Below are positions 25,351 to 34,218 of a stretch of 64,000 bases of DNA, piece after piece. Each line of letters opens with the position of its first letter. Position 1 is the first letter of the stretch. The stretch covers positions 1 to 64,000 of the forward strand of contig NZ_JAEQBW010000012.1 of NCBI RefSeq assembly GCF_016679925.1, written 5' to 3'. Source of the DNA: Marivirga aurantiaca. Its GTDB lineage: Bacteria > Bacteroidota > Bacteroidia > Cytophagales > Cyclobacteriaceae. Made by a program: the position numbers and the translations under genes. Below the pieces are notes generated by a model that was not told the DNA's origin, did no database searches, and saw only the letters and a list, made by a program, of their open reading frames with translations.

Positions 25351-26337
25351 ATGAAAAGAACCGCACTTACTATAGCAATAGTGATGCTATCCGGTTTCAC
25401 TCAAATATCATTTCAAAATGAAAAGAAAGCGCTTTGGGGGTTTTATGGACATCAGCAGATAAACCGTATTGCTGTTTTCACCCTCCCTCCTGAAATGATT
25501 ACGTTTTACAAAATGCATATTCAGTATATTACTGAAAATGCTGTAAACCCCGACAGGAGGAGATATGCTGTAAAAGGTGAAGCACCACGACATTATATAG
25601 ATTTGGATGTTTATGGCGATAGCGCAGTTTATAAACTACCCCGCTTTTGGTTTGATGCAGTGGAAGAATATACTGAAGACACCTTAAAAGCTTACGGCAT
25701 AGTTCCCTGGCATGTCCAATTCGTAACATATCAGCTTACAGAGGCTTTTAAAAAGCAGGATGTTGAAAACATTCTAAGAATTTCAGCGGATTTGGGCCAT
25801 TACATTGCTGATGCCAATGTTCCTCTTCATACCACTGAAAATTATAATGGCCAGCTAAGCGGTCAGTATGGCATTCATGGATTTTGGGAGTCCCGGCTCC
25901 CTGAACTGTACGCTGATGATTATGATTTTTTTGTTGGTAAAGCAAATTATATTGAAAACACGCAGATAGAAATATGGGAAGCAGTGGAGCAGGCGCATTT
26001 ATGCCTTGATTCTGTTTTCCAAATAGAAAAAAACCTGACAAAACAATTTAAAGCAGATGAAAAGTATAGCTCTGAATTGAGAGGCAATGTAAACATGAGA
26101 GTTTATTCACGAGATTTTTCCAAAGCCTATCATTTGGCTTTGGCAGGGCAGGTGGAAAGACAAATGCGTAATTCAATAAAAATGGTGGGGGATTTCTGGT
26201 ACACAGCCTGGGTAAACGCAGGCCAACCTAACTTAAATGCTCTCCTGGATAATTATGTCCCGATTGAAAAAATAGAGGAATATGTAGAACCTGATAAGGA
26301 CAATCCACTAAGGAACCATGAAAGCGGGATAGAATAA
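25351..26337 (+). CDS. zinc-dependent phospholipase C / S1-P1 nuclease-like secreted protein
   Basis: 328 residues with a signal peptide (to about residue 27). The presumed mature N-terminus has Trp29 followed by His34 in WGFYGHQQINRIAV, as in the trinuclear-zinc phospholipase C/P1 nuclease fold, where the N-terminal Trp is a zinc ligand. Further histidines and aspartates appear in GEAPRHYIDLD, SADLGHYIADANVPLHTTEN and IHGFWESRLPE, in the expected order. It is therefore a periplasmic or secreted phosphodiesterase acting on phospholipids or nucleic acids; which one cannot be told. It is monocistronic with a terminator directly behind it. Confidence 0.85.
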   Translation: MKRTALTIAIVMLSGFTQISFQNEKKALWGFYGHQQINRIAVFTLPPEMITFYKMHIQYITENAVNPDRRRYAVKGEAPRHYIDLDVYGDSAVYKLPRFWFDAVEEYTEDTLKAYGIVPWHVQFVTYQLTEAFKKQDVENILRISADLGHYIADANVPLHTTENYNGQLSGQYGIHGFWESRLPELYADDYDFFVGKANYIENTQIEIWEAVEQAHLCLDSVFQIEKNLTKQFKADEKYSSELRGNVNMRVYSRDFSKAYHLALAGQVERQMRNSIKMVGDFWYTAWVNAGQPNLNALLDNYVPIEKIEEYVEPDKDNPLRNHESGIE

Positions 26338-26365
26338 CCATGCCCGGCAAAGGTACCAGGCATGG
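26338..26365 (+). terminator. terminator between convergent genes
   Basis: CCATGCC (26338-26344) pairs with GGCATGG (26359-26365), followed by ATTTTATT. It lies between the phospholipase-like gene and the HtrA gene and may serve both. Confidence 0.7.
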
Positions 26366-26375
26366 ATTTTATTCT

Positions 26376-27824
26376 CTAAAAATAATAGGAATAATAACCT
26401 TTCACTCCTTTTTTGTTCACTCCCTGAATAATCACTTTTCCTTTTATTTCTTCCAGAGTAGCTGCTAATTGCTTAGGGTCATTTACAGCGTTTCCATTAA
26501 TAGCCGTTATGATAAATCCTTCTTCAATATTCAGTTTCCTAAAGAATCCGTTTTTAATATCAACAACTCTCACTCCATTTTTAATGTCCAATAAATTTCG
26601 CTCTATCTTGGGAACCTCCTCAAATTCCACGCCCAGGGCATTAGAAAAATAAGTGACCCTGTTTAATACACTTGTGGTATTCTCACTATTGGTCAGCATC
26701 AATTCTTTTTCCAATTCTTTGCCGTTTCGTTCTATTGTCAGGTATAATTTATCTCCCGGGGAACGCAAGCTTAATTTTTCCTCAAACTCCGCGTGCGAGC
26801 GAATTTTCTCACCGTTTATTTTCCTGATGATATCTCCTTTTTGCAATTTTACTTTTTCGGCTGCTCCATCCTGTTGGATATAACTTACTACCACTCCATC
26901 CAGATTTTCCACATCCATTTTATCAGCAAGTTCCGGTGTTAGTGTATTGACTTCTGCCCCTATAAAAGCTTTCTGGACAATACCAAAATCAATGATATCC
27001 TTCGCGATTTTTTTGGCAATATCAATGGGAACAGCGAAACCATAGCCGGTATAGGAACCTGTTTGTGACAAAATGGCCGTATTAATACCTACCAACTCTC
27101 CTGCGGTATTCACCAATGCACCACCACTATTACCAGGGTTAATCGCTGCATCAGTTTGAATAAATGACTCTATCGGGAAATTACTTTTCAAAATGTTTAG
27201 CTCCCTACCCTTCGCGCTTACTATGCCAGCTGTTACTGTTGAGTTTAAATTGAAAGGGTTGCCTACAGCCAATACCCACTCTCCTACTTCCAGGTCTTTT
27301 GAAGAGCCTATCTCCATTACGGGAAGATTCTCCGCTTCAATTTTCAATACTGCCAGGTCTGTTGATGGATCCCTCCCTATCAATTTGGCCTCATACTGTC
27401 TTTTTTTATAAACCACCTCAATATTATCAGCATCTTCAATTACGTGGTTATTAGTAAGGATATAACCATTCGATCTGAAAATAACACCTGACCCGGATCC
27501 TACTTGTTGCATAGAGCCACTGCCCCCCAACCACATATCCAGCCATGAACTTCTTCCGTATCTTTCCGACACTGTTTTAATATAAACTACACCTTGAGTG
27601 CTTTTCCTGGAAGCTTCCACAAAATTTTCTGGCGGTAATCTTTCTTTTAGGTTGTCCGCAGCTTCATAATTAGCATATATTGCAGGTGACATCATGTAAT
27701 CTGCCTGATTATTCACTTCGATTGGTTCGGCAGGTATGATGATAAAAATAATACAAGCCCCAGCTATTCCTCCTAAAAATCCCAGCAATAAGGTTTTTAA
27801 ATTTGTATTCATATTTGTGTTCAT
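26376..27824 (-). CDS. HtrA/Deg-family periplasmic serine protease
   Basis: 482 residues from the ATG at 27824. An ATG at 27848 would add eight residues, but the shorter start gives a better signal anchor. An N-terminal hydrophobic segment (~10-31) is followed by a trypsin-like domain with His127 (TNNHVIEDA), Asp156 (DPSTDLAVL) and Ser233 (INPGNSGGAL). PDZ1 lies around residues 290-385 (IGAEVNTL, GDIIRKINGEKI). A degenerate PDZ2 ends in TAINGNAVNDPKQLAATLE. It degrades or refolds damaged envelope proteins. It is monocistronic. The catalytic triad is complete. Confidence 0.95.
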   Translation of the reverse strand: MNTNMNTNLKTLLLGFLGGIAGACIIFIIIPAEPIEVNNQADYMMSPAIYANYEAADNLKERLPPENFVEASRKSTQGVVYIKTVSERYGRSSWLDMWLGGSGSMQQVGSGSGVIFRSNGYILTNNHVIEDADNIEVVYKKRQYEAKLIGRDPSTDLAVLKIEAENLPVMEIGSSKDLEVGEWVLAVGNPFNLNSTVTAGIVSAKGRELNILKSNFPIESFIQTDAAINPGNSGGALVNTAGELVGINTAILSQTGSYTGYGFAVPIDIAKKIAKDIIDFGIVQKAFIGAEVNTLTPELADKMDVENLDGVVVSYIQQDGAAEKVKLQKGDIIRKINGEKIRSHAEFEEKLSLRSPGDKLYLTIERNGKELEKELMLTNSENTTSVLNRVTYFSNALGVEFEEVPKIERNLLDIKNGVRVVDIKNGFFRKLNIEEGFIITAINGNAVNDPKQLAATLEEIKGKVIIQGVNKKGVKGYYSYYF

Positions 27825-27918
27825 TATAATTCCAGATAGAAAAATCATTATACAAAAATCTTTCCAAAATACGTCTTAAAATTAATTTTGTTCATTATGG
27901 AATGAAAACCATTAGACA

Positions 27919-27947
27919 CAAAAAAGAGATGCTGAAAATTTTCAGCA
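27919..27947 (-). terminator. terminator of the TonB-linked receptor gene
   Basis: The 16-base palindrome GCTGAAAATTTTCAGC is followed on the minus strand by ATCTCTTTTTTGTG, about 45 bases after the receptor's stop codon. Confidence 0.75.
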
Positions 27948-27992
27948 CCCCTTCCCCTAAACTAAACCAAACTATTTATTTTTAAACACATT

Positions 27993-30416
27993 TTATCCCC
28001 CTGCTCTGTTCAATTCATCCAAATTGGTATTGCGCTGGCGTGCTTTGAATTCCTCACCTTTGCTAAATCTATATCTAAGCGAAAAACCAATGCTTTGCTG
28101 GCCGAAATACTGGCTGATTTCATTGATATTACCATTGAAGTTGGAATTACCTTCAAATCTTCTGCTTCTAAAAATATCCGTGATATTTAATGAGGCATCT
28201 AATTTTTTATCTAAGAAGCTTTTCTTTATTGCAAAATCAATTCCCCATTGTTCACCGATTGCATATAATCCCCAAACTGTATTTGATCTGTAATCGGCAT
28301 TCAGTTCTAATTTGAAATCGTTCGGTAATACGAATGTATTTCCTGCTCTCGTAAATACTGAAGTTGCGTTATTTTCTTCTTGATTTCCATTTAAAAAAGT
28401 AGTGAATTCTTGATGGAAAACCGATAAATTACCGTTGATAGACCACCATTTAAAAGGCTGTAAAGGAATTATGGCAGTTGCGCTGTAATTTATCTGGTCA
28501 TCAATATTATCCTGCATAAAAACCGTTGTCCCATCTTCAGGATTTTGCTGAGGTACTTCTGCGATAAAATCACTTGTTAAGCTGTAGTTCAATACTAAAT
28601 TATACTGACCCAAAATAGTCTGCGTAACTGACATTGAATGTGTAAATTGTGGTTTTAAGTAAGGGTTCCCTTGCGCCCAAGTATAAGGATCCAAATACAT
28701 CACAAAAGGATTCAAATTGCTGTAGTTCGGTCTGTCAATTCTTCTACTATAATTATAATTTACTTGATATTCCTTTGAAACATTGTGTTGCATAAAGAAA
28801 CTAGGGAAAAGATTAAAATAATTTCTTTCATTCACCGTATTGTAAGTCAAAGACTCCCCTTCAGAATAGGTTTGTTCAGCTCTTAAACCAACCTTATAAG
28901 TGAGCTTTTCACCTAATTGACCAGCAAAGCTAGAATACGCTGCAAAAATCTGTTCTGTGTAAATAAAGTGATTTGTTCTATCTGGGTCTAATGTTCTTTG
29001 ATTATCTTCTATTTCATAGAAATTAATTTCATTATCTGAAACCACATGACTGGCTTTTAAACCTGATTCTACTTTGATTTTCTTAAATAACTTCCCTTCA
29101 AAATCTACTTGAGCTGAATAAATATCATAAGCAAAAGGATTTTCGTTCTCCAAACTTTCTACACTATAAGGCTCTGAACTACCCTCTTGGAAATAGCTGT
29201 TAGTAAAAGAAGAGCCTCCATCACTAAACAATTTTACATAATTTAAATCGGTAGTTATTTTGGTACCATTAGTATCCAACTTATACACATAATGTAAATT
29301 ACCTTGAGTATTTAAAAATCTATAATCAATCTGATTGTCAGAATTAATCATAAATTCATCAGCGCCTTGTTCCAAATCAGTATCTATATTAAAATCATGG
29401 TAAACATCCTGACCATATATATTGAACATCACTCCTACTGATTGCATATCATTTATATCATAATCAGTTCCTACTCTTAATGATGGAATCACTCTGTTCA
29501 CATATTCTTTACCCGTCTGATCAAAATTTGTGGTAACACCATTGTTTTGAGTGATTTCTCTATAAAAACCAGCATCTCTGATTCTTCCTCTTTGAGATAA
29601 ATCAGCATTTATGAAAGAGTTCCAATTGCCCTTTTTATGATTCAATTGTAAGCCAGTATTGTAATTCTGCATTTCATTATATCGATAGCCTGCGTTCACA
29701 CTTCCATTTACGCCCTGAATATTATTTCTTTTCAAAGTGATGTTGATAATACCTGCATTACCTTCTGCATCATATTTAGCGGATGGATTATTGATGATTT
29801 CAATAGTTTTGATATTGTCAGCAGACATTCCCTGTAGCATATTTTGCAGATCTGCAGCAGATAAATAAGATCTTCTTCCATCTATCATGACTTGAACACC
29901 AGATTTCCCATTGAGCTGAATATTGCCATCCTGGTCAACAAAAACACCTGGTGATTTTTCCAATACCTCATAGGCAGTAGCACCTGCAGCCATAGCCGTT
30001 CCTTCAACTGAAACTACCATTTTATCCGCCTCAACTATCACTTGTGGTCGCATGGCTTTAACTTCAACTGCATCCATTACCTTAATATCCTCTGTAAGCT
30101 GAATAACAGGCAATTTCAAATTGGGTTGTGATGCATTTAAGTGATAAGGTTTTGAATTAAAAACATCAAACCCTACAGCCGATATTTTTACAAAGAATTG
30201 ATTATCCTGTTTCAGCTTGATTGAGAAATTACCTGAATCATCTGTCACAGTTCCTGTAATCATAACTGAATCCGGTAAAGAGTAAACTACTACGTTACTA
30301 TAAGGAATCGGCTTTTGCGCTTCATCCAGAATCGATCCGGATAGTGTACCGTTTTGAGCCTGAGCCAAAGCCTGGAAGCTAATGATCATTATAAGGCTTG
30401 CTAAAAATGTTTTCAT
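27993..30416 (-). CDS. TonB-linked outer-membrane beta-barrel protein
   Basis: 807 residues from the ATG at 30416, which opens a good signal peptide (MKTFLASLIMIISF...AQAQ). A start six codons earlier is possible. A carboxypeptidase-regulatory-like domain (~25-110) precedes a plug region (VEAKAMRPQVIVEADKM, AGATAYEVLEKSPGV, YLSAADLQNMLQGM) and a barrel of the OMP_b-brl_3 type ending in IGFSLRYRFSKGEE. The substrate is unknown. It has no SusD partner, so it is not a SusC. The leader carries a cluster of inverted and direct repeats (30557-30598) suggestive of a dedicated regulator. Confidence 0.92.
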   Translation of the reverse strand: MKTFLASLIMIISFQALAQAQNGTLSGSILDEAQKPIPYSNVVVYSLPDSVMITGTVTDDSGNFSIKLKQDNQFFVKISAVGFDVFNSKPYHLNASQPNLKLPVIQLTEDIKVMDAVEVKAMRPQVIVEADKMVVSVEGTAMAAGATAYEVLEKSPGVFVDQDGNIQLNGKSGVQVMIDGRRSYLSAADLQNMLQGMSADNIKTIEIINNPSAKYDAEGNAGIINITLKRNNIQGVNGSVNAGYRYNEMQNYNTGLQLNHKKGNWNSFINADLSQRGRIRDAGFYREITQNNGVTTNFDQTGKEYVNRVIPSLRVGTDYDINDMQSVGVMFNIYGQDVYHDFNIDTDLEQGADEFMINSDNQIDYRFLNTQGNLHYVYKLDTNGTKITTDLNYVKLFSDGGSSFTNSYFQEGSSEPYSVESLENENPFAYDIYSAQVDFEGKLFKKIKVESGLKASHVVSDNEINFYEIEDNQRTLDPDRTNHFIYTEQIFAAYSSFAGQLGEKLTYKVGLRAEQTYSEGESLTYNTVNERNYFNLFPSFFMQHNVSKEYQVNYNYSRRIDRPNYSNLNPFVMYLDPYTWAQGNPYLKPQFTHSMSVTQTILGQYNLVLNYSLTSDFIAEVPQQNPEDGTTVFMQDNIDDQINYSATAIIPLQPFKWWSINGNLSVFHQEFTTFLNGNQEENNATSVFTRAGNTFVLPNDFKLELNADYRSNTVWGLYAIGEQWGIDFAIKKSFLDKKLDASLNITDIFRSRRFEGNSNFNGNINEISQYFGQQSIGFSLRYRFSKGEEFKARQRNTNLDELNRAGG

Positions 30417-30556
30417 GATTGTGATGGTTTGCATTTAACTGTTATTTAAATATTAGATGTACTGATACCATCATTCGTTGCAGGATTAGTGCCATATTCT
30501 TTCAGTGGCTTTATTTGAGTTTAAATGGGACTTTTTGAAAGAATCAATAGAAGAGA

Positions 30557-30598
30557 TGTTCAATTATGAACACTAAACAGTGGCGTTTCCGAACACTG
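30557..30598 (-). promoter_or_regulatory. candidate operator cluster before the TonB-linked receptor
   Basis: TGTTCA-ATTA-TGAACA (30557-30572) is a perfect inverted repeat. GAACACT occurs at 30568-30574 and again at 30591-30597, 23 bases apart, about two helical turns. The second copy lies in CAGTG...CACTG (30578-30598), another short inverted repeat. It lies 140-180 bases before the receptor start. Confidence 0.4.
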
Positions 30599-30715
30599 AA
30601 CAACAAACCGGCTGGGTTTAACCTATAAACGGAGTAAAAAAGAGCTCCTTCAAAAGTAAAGTGATAATAATTTATGTGGGGAGAATATTCTTAAGAGTAA
30701 CTACTTAAAATCAAA

Positions 30716-30757
30716 ATCCCCTTCTGCCGGGAGCAAGCCCTGGCAACAGAAGGGGAT
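30716..30757 (-). terminator. terminator of the oxoamine synthase gene
   Basis: ATCCCCTTCTG (30716-30726) pairs perfectly with CAGAAGGGGAT (30747-30757), with a further inner stem in the loop. On the minus strand it is followed by TTTGATTTT, about 67 bases after the stop codon. Confidence 0.75.
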
Positions 30758-30823
30758 AAATCAATGAGTTGGATTGTGAGAGTAATTTGTTTTGTACCAA
30801 AAAGGGAAAAGCAACAATTATCA

Positions 30824-32200
30824 TTAGACAGCATTAGCTTTGACCGGGGAAATAATTTCCATTTCCACACCAATTCGTTCTATTTCATCAAGTGTGTACT
30901 TTAGCTGTTCCAGGTTAAAACCTGCCGTAACCGTCATACGGACACGGGTTAATTTTCTTGGCACCGCAGGATATGGCACAGGATTTACAAAAATATTTTT
31001 TTCATGTAGCCTGAATGTCATCTCCTTTACCTTATTATCATCCCCAATTATAATTGGGAAAATAGCCGTTTCTGCATTTCCTATATTAAACCCTGCTTTC
31101 GTTAATCTCTTCTTTACATAATTTATATTTTCCCAGAGTTTATCTTTATTGGCCTTTTGCTCCGTGATTAAATTCAAGGCCTCCAAAGAAGCTACTACAG
31201 AAGGAATATAAGGAGAGGTAGAAAACATATAGGACCTACTGGTGTATTTAAGGTAATTGATCAGCCTTTCTGACGCTGCTACATAGCCTCCAATAGAACC
31301 GACCGCCTTACTTAATGTACCGGTAATAATATCAACTTTACCTTCCAGACCAAAGTGCTCTAATGTGCCAAGACCAGTTTTACCAATTACCCCGGTAGCA
31401 TGTGCTTCATCTACTAATACCCATGCCCCATAATAATGGGCTATATCTAATATTTCATTAAGTTTAACGATGTCCCCATCCATTGAATAAACACCATCTA
31501 CAACCACCAGTTTATTGATATAGTTATTTTGATTGGCCTTCAATACCTTTTCCAGCGAAACCGGATCATTATGTTGAAAGAATTTTTTATTGGATCCACG
31601 ACTCCCATCAATCAAACTGGCATGTGCAAACATATCATAAATTGCTACATCTTTATGTCCTAACAAACCAGATATAGTACCATAATTGGCTCCGTATCCT
31701 GAACTGTATACAATCGCAGACTCCATGCCCTTCATATCAGCAATTTTACGAGCCAGTTGTTTGATTATGGTCATTGAGCCACTTAATAAAGGTACTCCAC
31801 CGGCACCTCCTCCATATTCAGGTGAAAGCTCTTTTACTTTCTCCCAAATGCGCGGGTCTTGTGTGAGGTTTAAATAATCATTGGAGGCAAAATTGAGCAT
31901 TTCACGAATTTCTCCGGTTTTAGGATCAACCACCTTAGATATAACTTTAGACCCATTGATGGACTCTCTTTCATAAAGAAACCTATTTTGGGATTTCATA
32001 TCTGTAAACCAGCTATTCATCATATCCATACGGCTCTCCCACTCTGCATACTCCAGTTTAGGATCCCCTGTAAAATTATATAAAGAATATTTATTAGCAT
32101 CTATTTCTCCGTCTTTAGAAATATCGAAATATAGATGATCCAGATTATCATCATCAAAAAGATGATAATGTTTTTTTGGATTTGGAACGTTGTCTGACAT
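30824..32200 (-). CDS. alpha-oxoamine synthase family PLP enzyme (serine/cysteate acyltransferase-like)
   Basis: 458 residues from the ATG at 32200; ten more are possible upstream. The PLP fold shows NFASNDYLNLT, SSGYGANYGTISGL, VDGVYSMDGD, DEAHATGVIG and the cofactor lysine near residue 298 in GTLSKAVGSIGGY. The family condenses an acyl thioester with an amino acid: serine palmitoyltransferase, KBL, BioF, HemA, or the cysteate acyltransferase of sulfonolipid (capnine) synthesis. The core is closest in feel to serine palmitoyltransferase-like enzymes. A ~75-residue N-terminal extension, rich in acidic and aromatic residues, is longer than usual. There is no biotin gene nearby. A membrane-lipid role is my inference. 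Confidence 0.82.
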   Translation of the reverse strand: MSDNVPNPKKHYHLFDDDNLDHLYFDISKDGEIDANKYSLYNFTGDPKLEYAEWESRMDMMNSWFTDMKSQNRFLYERESINGSKVISKVVDPKTGEIREMLNFASNDYLNLTQDPRIWEKVKELSPEYGGGAGGVPLLSGSMTIIKQLARKIADMKGMESAIVYSSGYGANYGTISGLLGHKDVAIYDMFAHASLIDGSRGSNKKFFQHNDPVSLEKVLKANQNNYINKLVVVDGVYSMDGDIVKLNEILDIAHYYGAWVLVDEAHATGVIGKTGLGTLEHFGLEGKVDIITGTLSKAVGSIGGYVAASERLINYLKYTSRSYMFSTSPYIPSVVASLEALNLITEQKANKDKLWENINYVKKRLTKAGFNIGNAETAIFPIIIGDDNKVKEMTFRLHEKNIFVNPVPYPAVPRKLTRVRMTVTAGFNLEQLKYTLDEIERIGVEMEIISPVKANAV

Positions 32201-32640
32201 AATGTAATAAGTTTGGTTGTTAAAATTCACTATATATAAATGTAGCGGTTTATTTCCTTTGATGTTAAAACATGTTTATGCCCATAATGTATTAAATTAA
32301 ACAAAATTAAGCAATAAATGAGTAGAAGGAAATTTATTAATCTAATTATCCTATTTTAATAATAGTGGTATAAGCTTGATTTTCAGATGAATAGAAAAAA
32401 TAATTAAGTAAGGATATTAGTTTTCAAGTTTCAATAAAGTTAAATGTGAAAGAGAATAGCGAAGAGTTGGGAGTGCTTTTTTAATCAAAAAAACATTTAA
32501 TACCAAAAATTCATGGAATTTTTCTTAAAAAAGTACTACTTTATTTTTAATGTAAAGAATCGGAAACCGGGAACAGCAGCAAAATCTTCAAAATTCTTTG
32601 TATTTTTAGAAATAGTGTAAAAAATCAAAAATAAAAAAAT
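32201..32640. other. 440-base AT-rich intergenic region
   Basis: Divergent spacer between the oxoamine synthase gene (minus) and the 139-aa gene (plus). I see no gene, hairpin of note or recognisable regulatory element beyond AT-rich promoter-like sequence. Confidence 0.5.
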
Positions 32641-33060
32641 ATGAAATTTGAGACCAAAAACAACCTTAACAGAGTCATTTGTACTACAGAGTATCAACCC
32701 GAAAATAATTGGATTTATTGTAATTGGGAGGGATATGCAAACGTAGATGCCATGAAAGAATGGGGACTGAAATTTGTTGATTTATTGAAAAAAACTAAAT
32801 GCAGCAACTTGTTAAATGATGATAGTAAATCTACCGGCCCCTGGACACAAGCTATGGAATGGATAGAAACCATTTTAATTCCAAAAGTGATTGATGCCGG
32901 TTTAAAACAATATGCTCATGTGGTTTCTGAAAACACTTTTTCAGAAATGTCCGCCAAGGAATTAAATATTAAAATTGGGTCAACCCTTGAAATGGCAACT
33001 TTCAGAAATGTTGATGATGCTAAGTCCTGGCTGATAGCCAAGCAGGAAAAGGTAAGCTAA
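32641..33060 (+). CDS. small conserved hypothetical, possibly STAS/SpoIIAA-like fold
   Basis: 139 residues, soluble, without signal peptide. Alternating strands and helices (WIYCNWEGYANVDAMKEWG, CSNLLNDDSKSTGPW, FRNVDDAKSWLIAK at the end) are similar in layout to the short SpoIIAA/STAS-like proteins common in Bacteroidota. I am not certain of the family and see no catalytic motif. It is monocistronic, with an AT-rich leader of about 400 bases upstream and a clear terminator 24 bases downstream, so it is an independently regulated gene. Confidence 0.75.
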   Translation: MKFETKNNLNRVICTTEYQPENNWIYCNWEGYANVDAMKEWGLKFVDLLKKTKCSNLLNDDSKSTGPWTQAMEWIETILIPKVIDAGLKQYAHVVSENTFSEMSAKELNIKIGSTLEMATFRNVDDAKSWLIAKQEKVS

Positions 33061-33083
33061 TTACTATGACGTTTAAATAACTA

Positions 33084-33118
33084 AAGTCGTGTTGCCTAAT
33101 AAAGCTCACGACTTTTTT
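33084..33118 (+). terminator. terminator of the 139-aa gene
   Basis: AGTCGTG and CACGACT pair around a 15-base loop and are followed by TTTTTT on the plus strand. Confidence 0.9.
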
Positions 33119-33148
33119 CTATTTTCTTTTATTAAAGAAAAGGCTCAG

Positions 33149-33700
33149 CTAATTTCTTAGGTTCACCTCACACCTTTGATCCCGTAGAAGATTAATTTCT
33201 TTCTGCAAAGCAAAATCAGTTTTTTCCTGGTTCATCTGTTGTTCAAAATCTGCTTTAAGCTTCCTCCTTTTAATTGCCTCGGCAAACCTTCTTATGTCAA
33301 TTTCAGTTTCTAATAAAAGTGGAGGCACTTTCACTAATTCCCCTTTATCATCCTTTGCCACCATGGTGAGATAACTGGTGTTAGTGTGCTTAACAATTGA
33401 TTCCCTCACATTTTCAGCTATCACTTTAATACCCACTACCATACTGGTATTTCCCACATAGTTTACTGATGCCAACATAGACACCAAATCTCCTACCTCC
33501 ACAGGTTGTAGAAAATTCACATTGTCCACAGAAACTGTTACGCAATACGCTCCGCAATGCTTGGTACCGCATACATATGCTACCTTATCCATTAATGACA
33601 ACAAAATTCCACCGTGAATCTTTCCTCCAAAGTTAGCGTAAGAAGGTATCATTAATTCAGTAATGGTTGTTCTGGAGAATTCAGGTGATTTAGCTTTCAT
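33149..33700 (-). CDS. hotdog-fold acyl-CoA thioesterase
   Basis: 183 residues from the ATG at 33700; a GTG nine codons earlier (33727) is less likely. The hotdog signature is present: FGGKIHGGILLSLMDKVAY (about residues 24-42) with the Asp of the family, followed by VDNVNFLQPVEVGD. It hydrolyses acyl-CoA to free CoA and acid in the cytoplasm. A charged, helical tail (IKRRKLKADFEQQMNQE, from ~145) extends beyond the single hotdog domain. It is monocistronic. Confidence 0.9.
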   Translation of the reverse strand: MKAKSPEFSRTTITELMIPSYANFGGKIHGGILLSLMDKVAYVCGTKHCGAYCVTVSVDNVNFLQPVEVGDLVSMLASVNYVGNTSMVVGIKVIAENVRESIVKHTNTSYLTMVAKDDKGELVKVPPLLLETEIDIRRFAEAIKRRKLKADFEQQMNQEKTDFALQKEINLLRDQRCEVNLRN

Positions 33701-34015
33701 ATGTATATATTTACTTTTTATGGTCACAATCTTTCCCGTGACGAAAGAAACGGGATGGAATAACCTAAATATAGTTCTCTTGTTAAAGGAACATTTTTTA
33801 CCACATATTCATGCTCTGTGGTTCAGGTAACTACTTCCTATCAAATATAAAAAATTACAAATAAAATGCTGTACTGGTTGAATGAAAGATAAAATAATCA
33901 AACTGGATAATTGAAACGGAAAAATTCAAGGTAGGGGTGCGACTGACTGAGGCTGGTAAAAAACCGAAGCATAGCCAGGGCATCTTATATACCTTCCATA
34001 GTTAGATATAAATGC
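33701..34015. other. intergenic region without a recognised gene
   Basis: AT-rich except for a GC-richer patch at about 33931-33990 (GTAGGGGTGCGACTGACTG and beyond) that could fold but matches no RNA family I know. It separates the thioesterase from the 48-aa gene. Confidence 0.4.
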
Positions 34016-34162
34016 TTAATCCAAAGCATTTTTAGTAATATAATAGCGATAAGCTACTATGGCCTTTTGCCATTTAGAGAGTTTTGTAAGGTCTTTCTTT
34101 CCAAAAGAAGGTAATATTACTTTATTTAGTTTGGCAAGACCTTTAAATATTAATTTTTTCAT
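34016..34162 (-). CDS. 48-residue conserved basic small protein
   Basis: The protein starts MKKLIFKGLAKLNKVILPSF and ends WQKAIVAYRYYITKNALD. Small proteins with this pattern (basic N-terminus, a K-x-N-K-x-[IV]-LPS-[FY] block and a W/Q-x-AI-x-x-[WY]-RYY block) are, to my memory, common in Bacteroidota and usually annotated as hypothetical. It is too short for ordinary gene finders. It lies just beyond the terminator of the TerB-like gene, so it needs its own promoter. The function is unknown. Amphipathic and basic character suggests membrane or nucleic-acid contact, but that is a guess. Confidence 0.65.
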   Translation of the reverse strand: MKKLIFKGLAKLNKVILPSFGKKDLTKLSKWQKAIVAYRYYITKNALD

Positions 34163-34165
34163 AAT

Positions 34166-34194
34166 GAAAAAAGCCCCTATGAATCACAGGGGCA
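34166..34194 (-). terminator. terminator of the TerB-like gene
   Basis: GCCCCT (34173-34178) pairs with AGGGGC (34188-34193). On the minus strand the stem is followed by TTTTTTC. It lies between the TerB-like gene and the 48-aa gene. Confidence 0.85.
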
Positions 34195-34218
34195 CGATTA
34201 TTATGGGTTAAACAAAAT

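Larger units (their letters stand above)
30417..30823. other. leader of the receptor gene and downstream region of the oxoamine synthase gene
   Basis: No gene is supported. It contains candidate operator repeats (30557-30598) and the terminator at 30716-30757, each listed separately. Confidence 0.5.

Noticed and set aside
33931-33990. GC-richer patch that might be a structured RNA
   Set aside because: I could not match it to any RNA family and the pairing I can draw is weak, so I list it only as part of an intergenic region.
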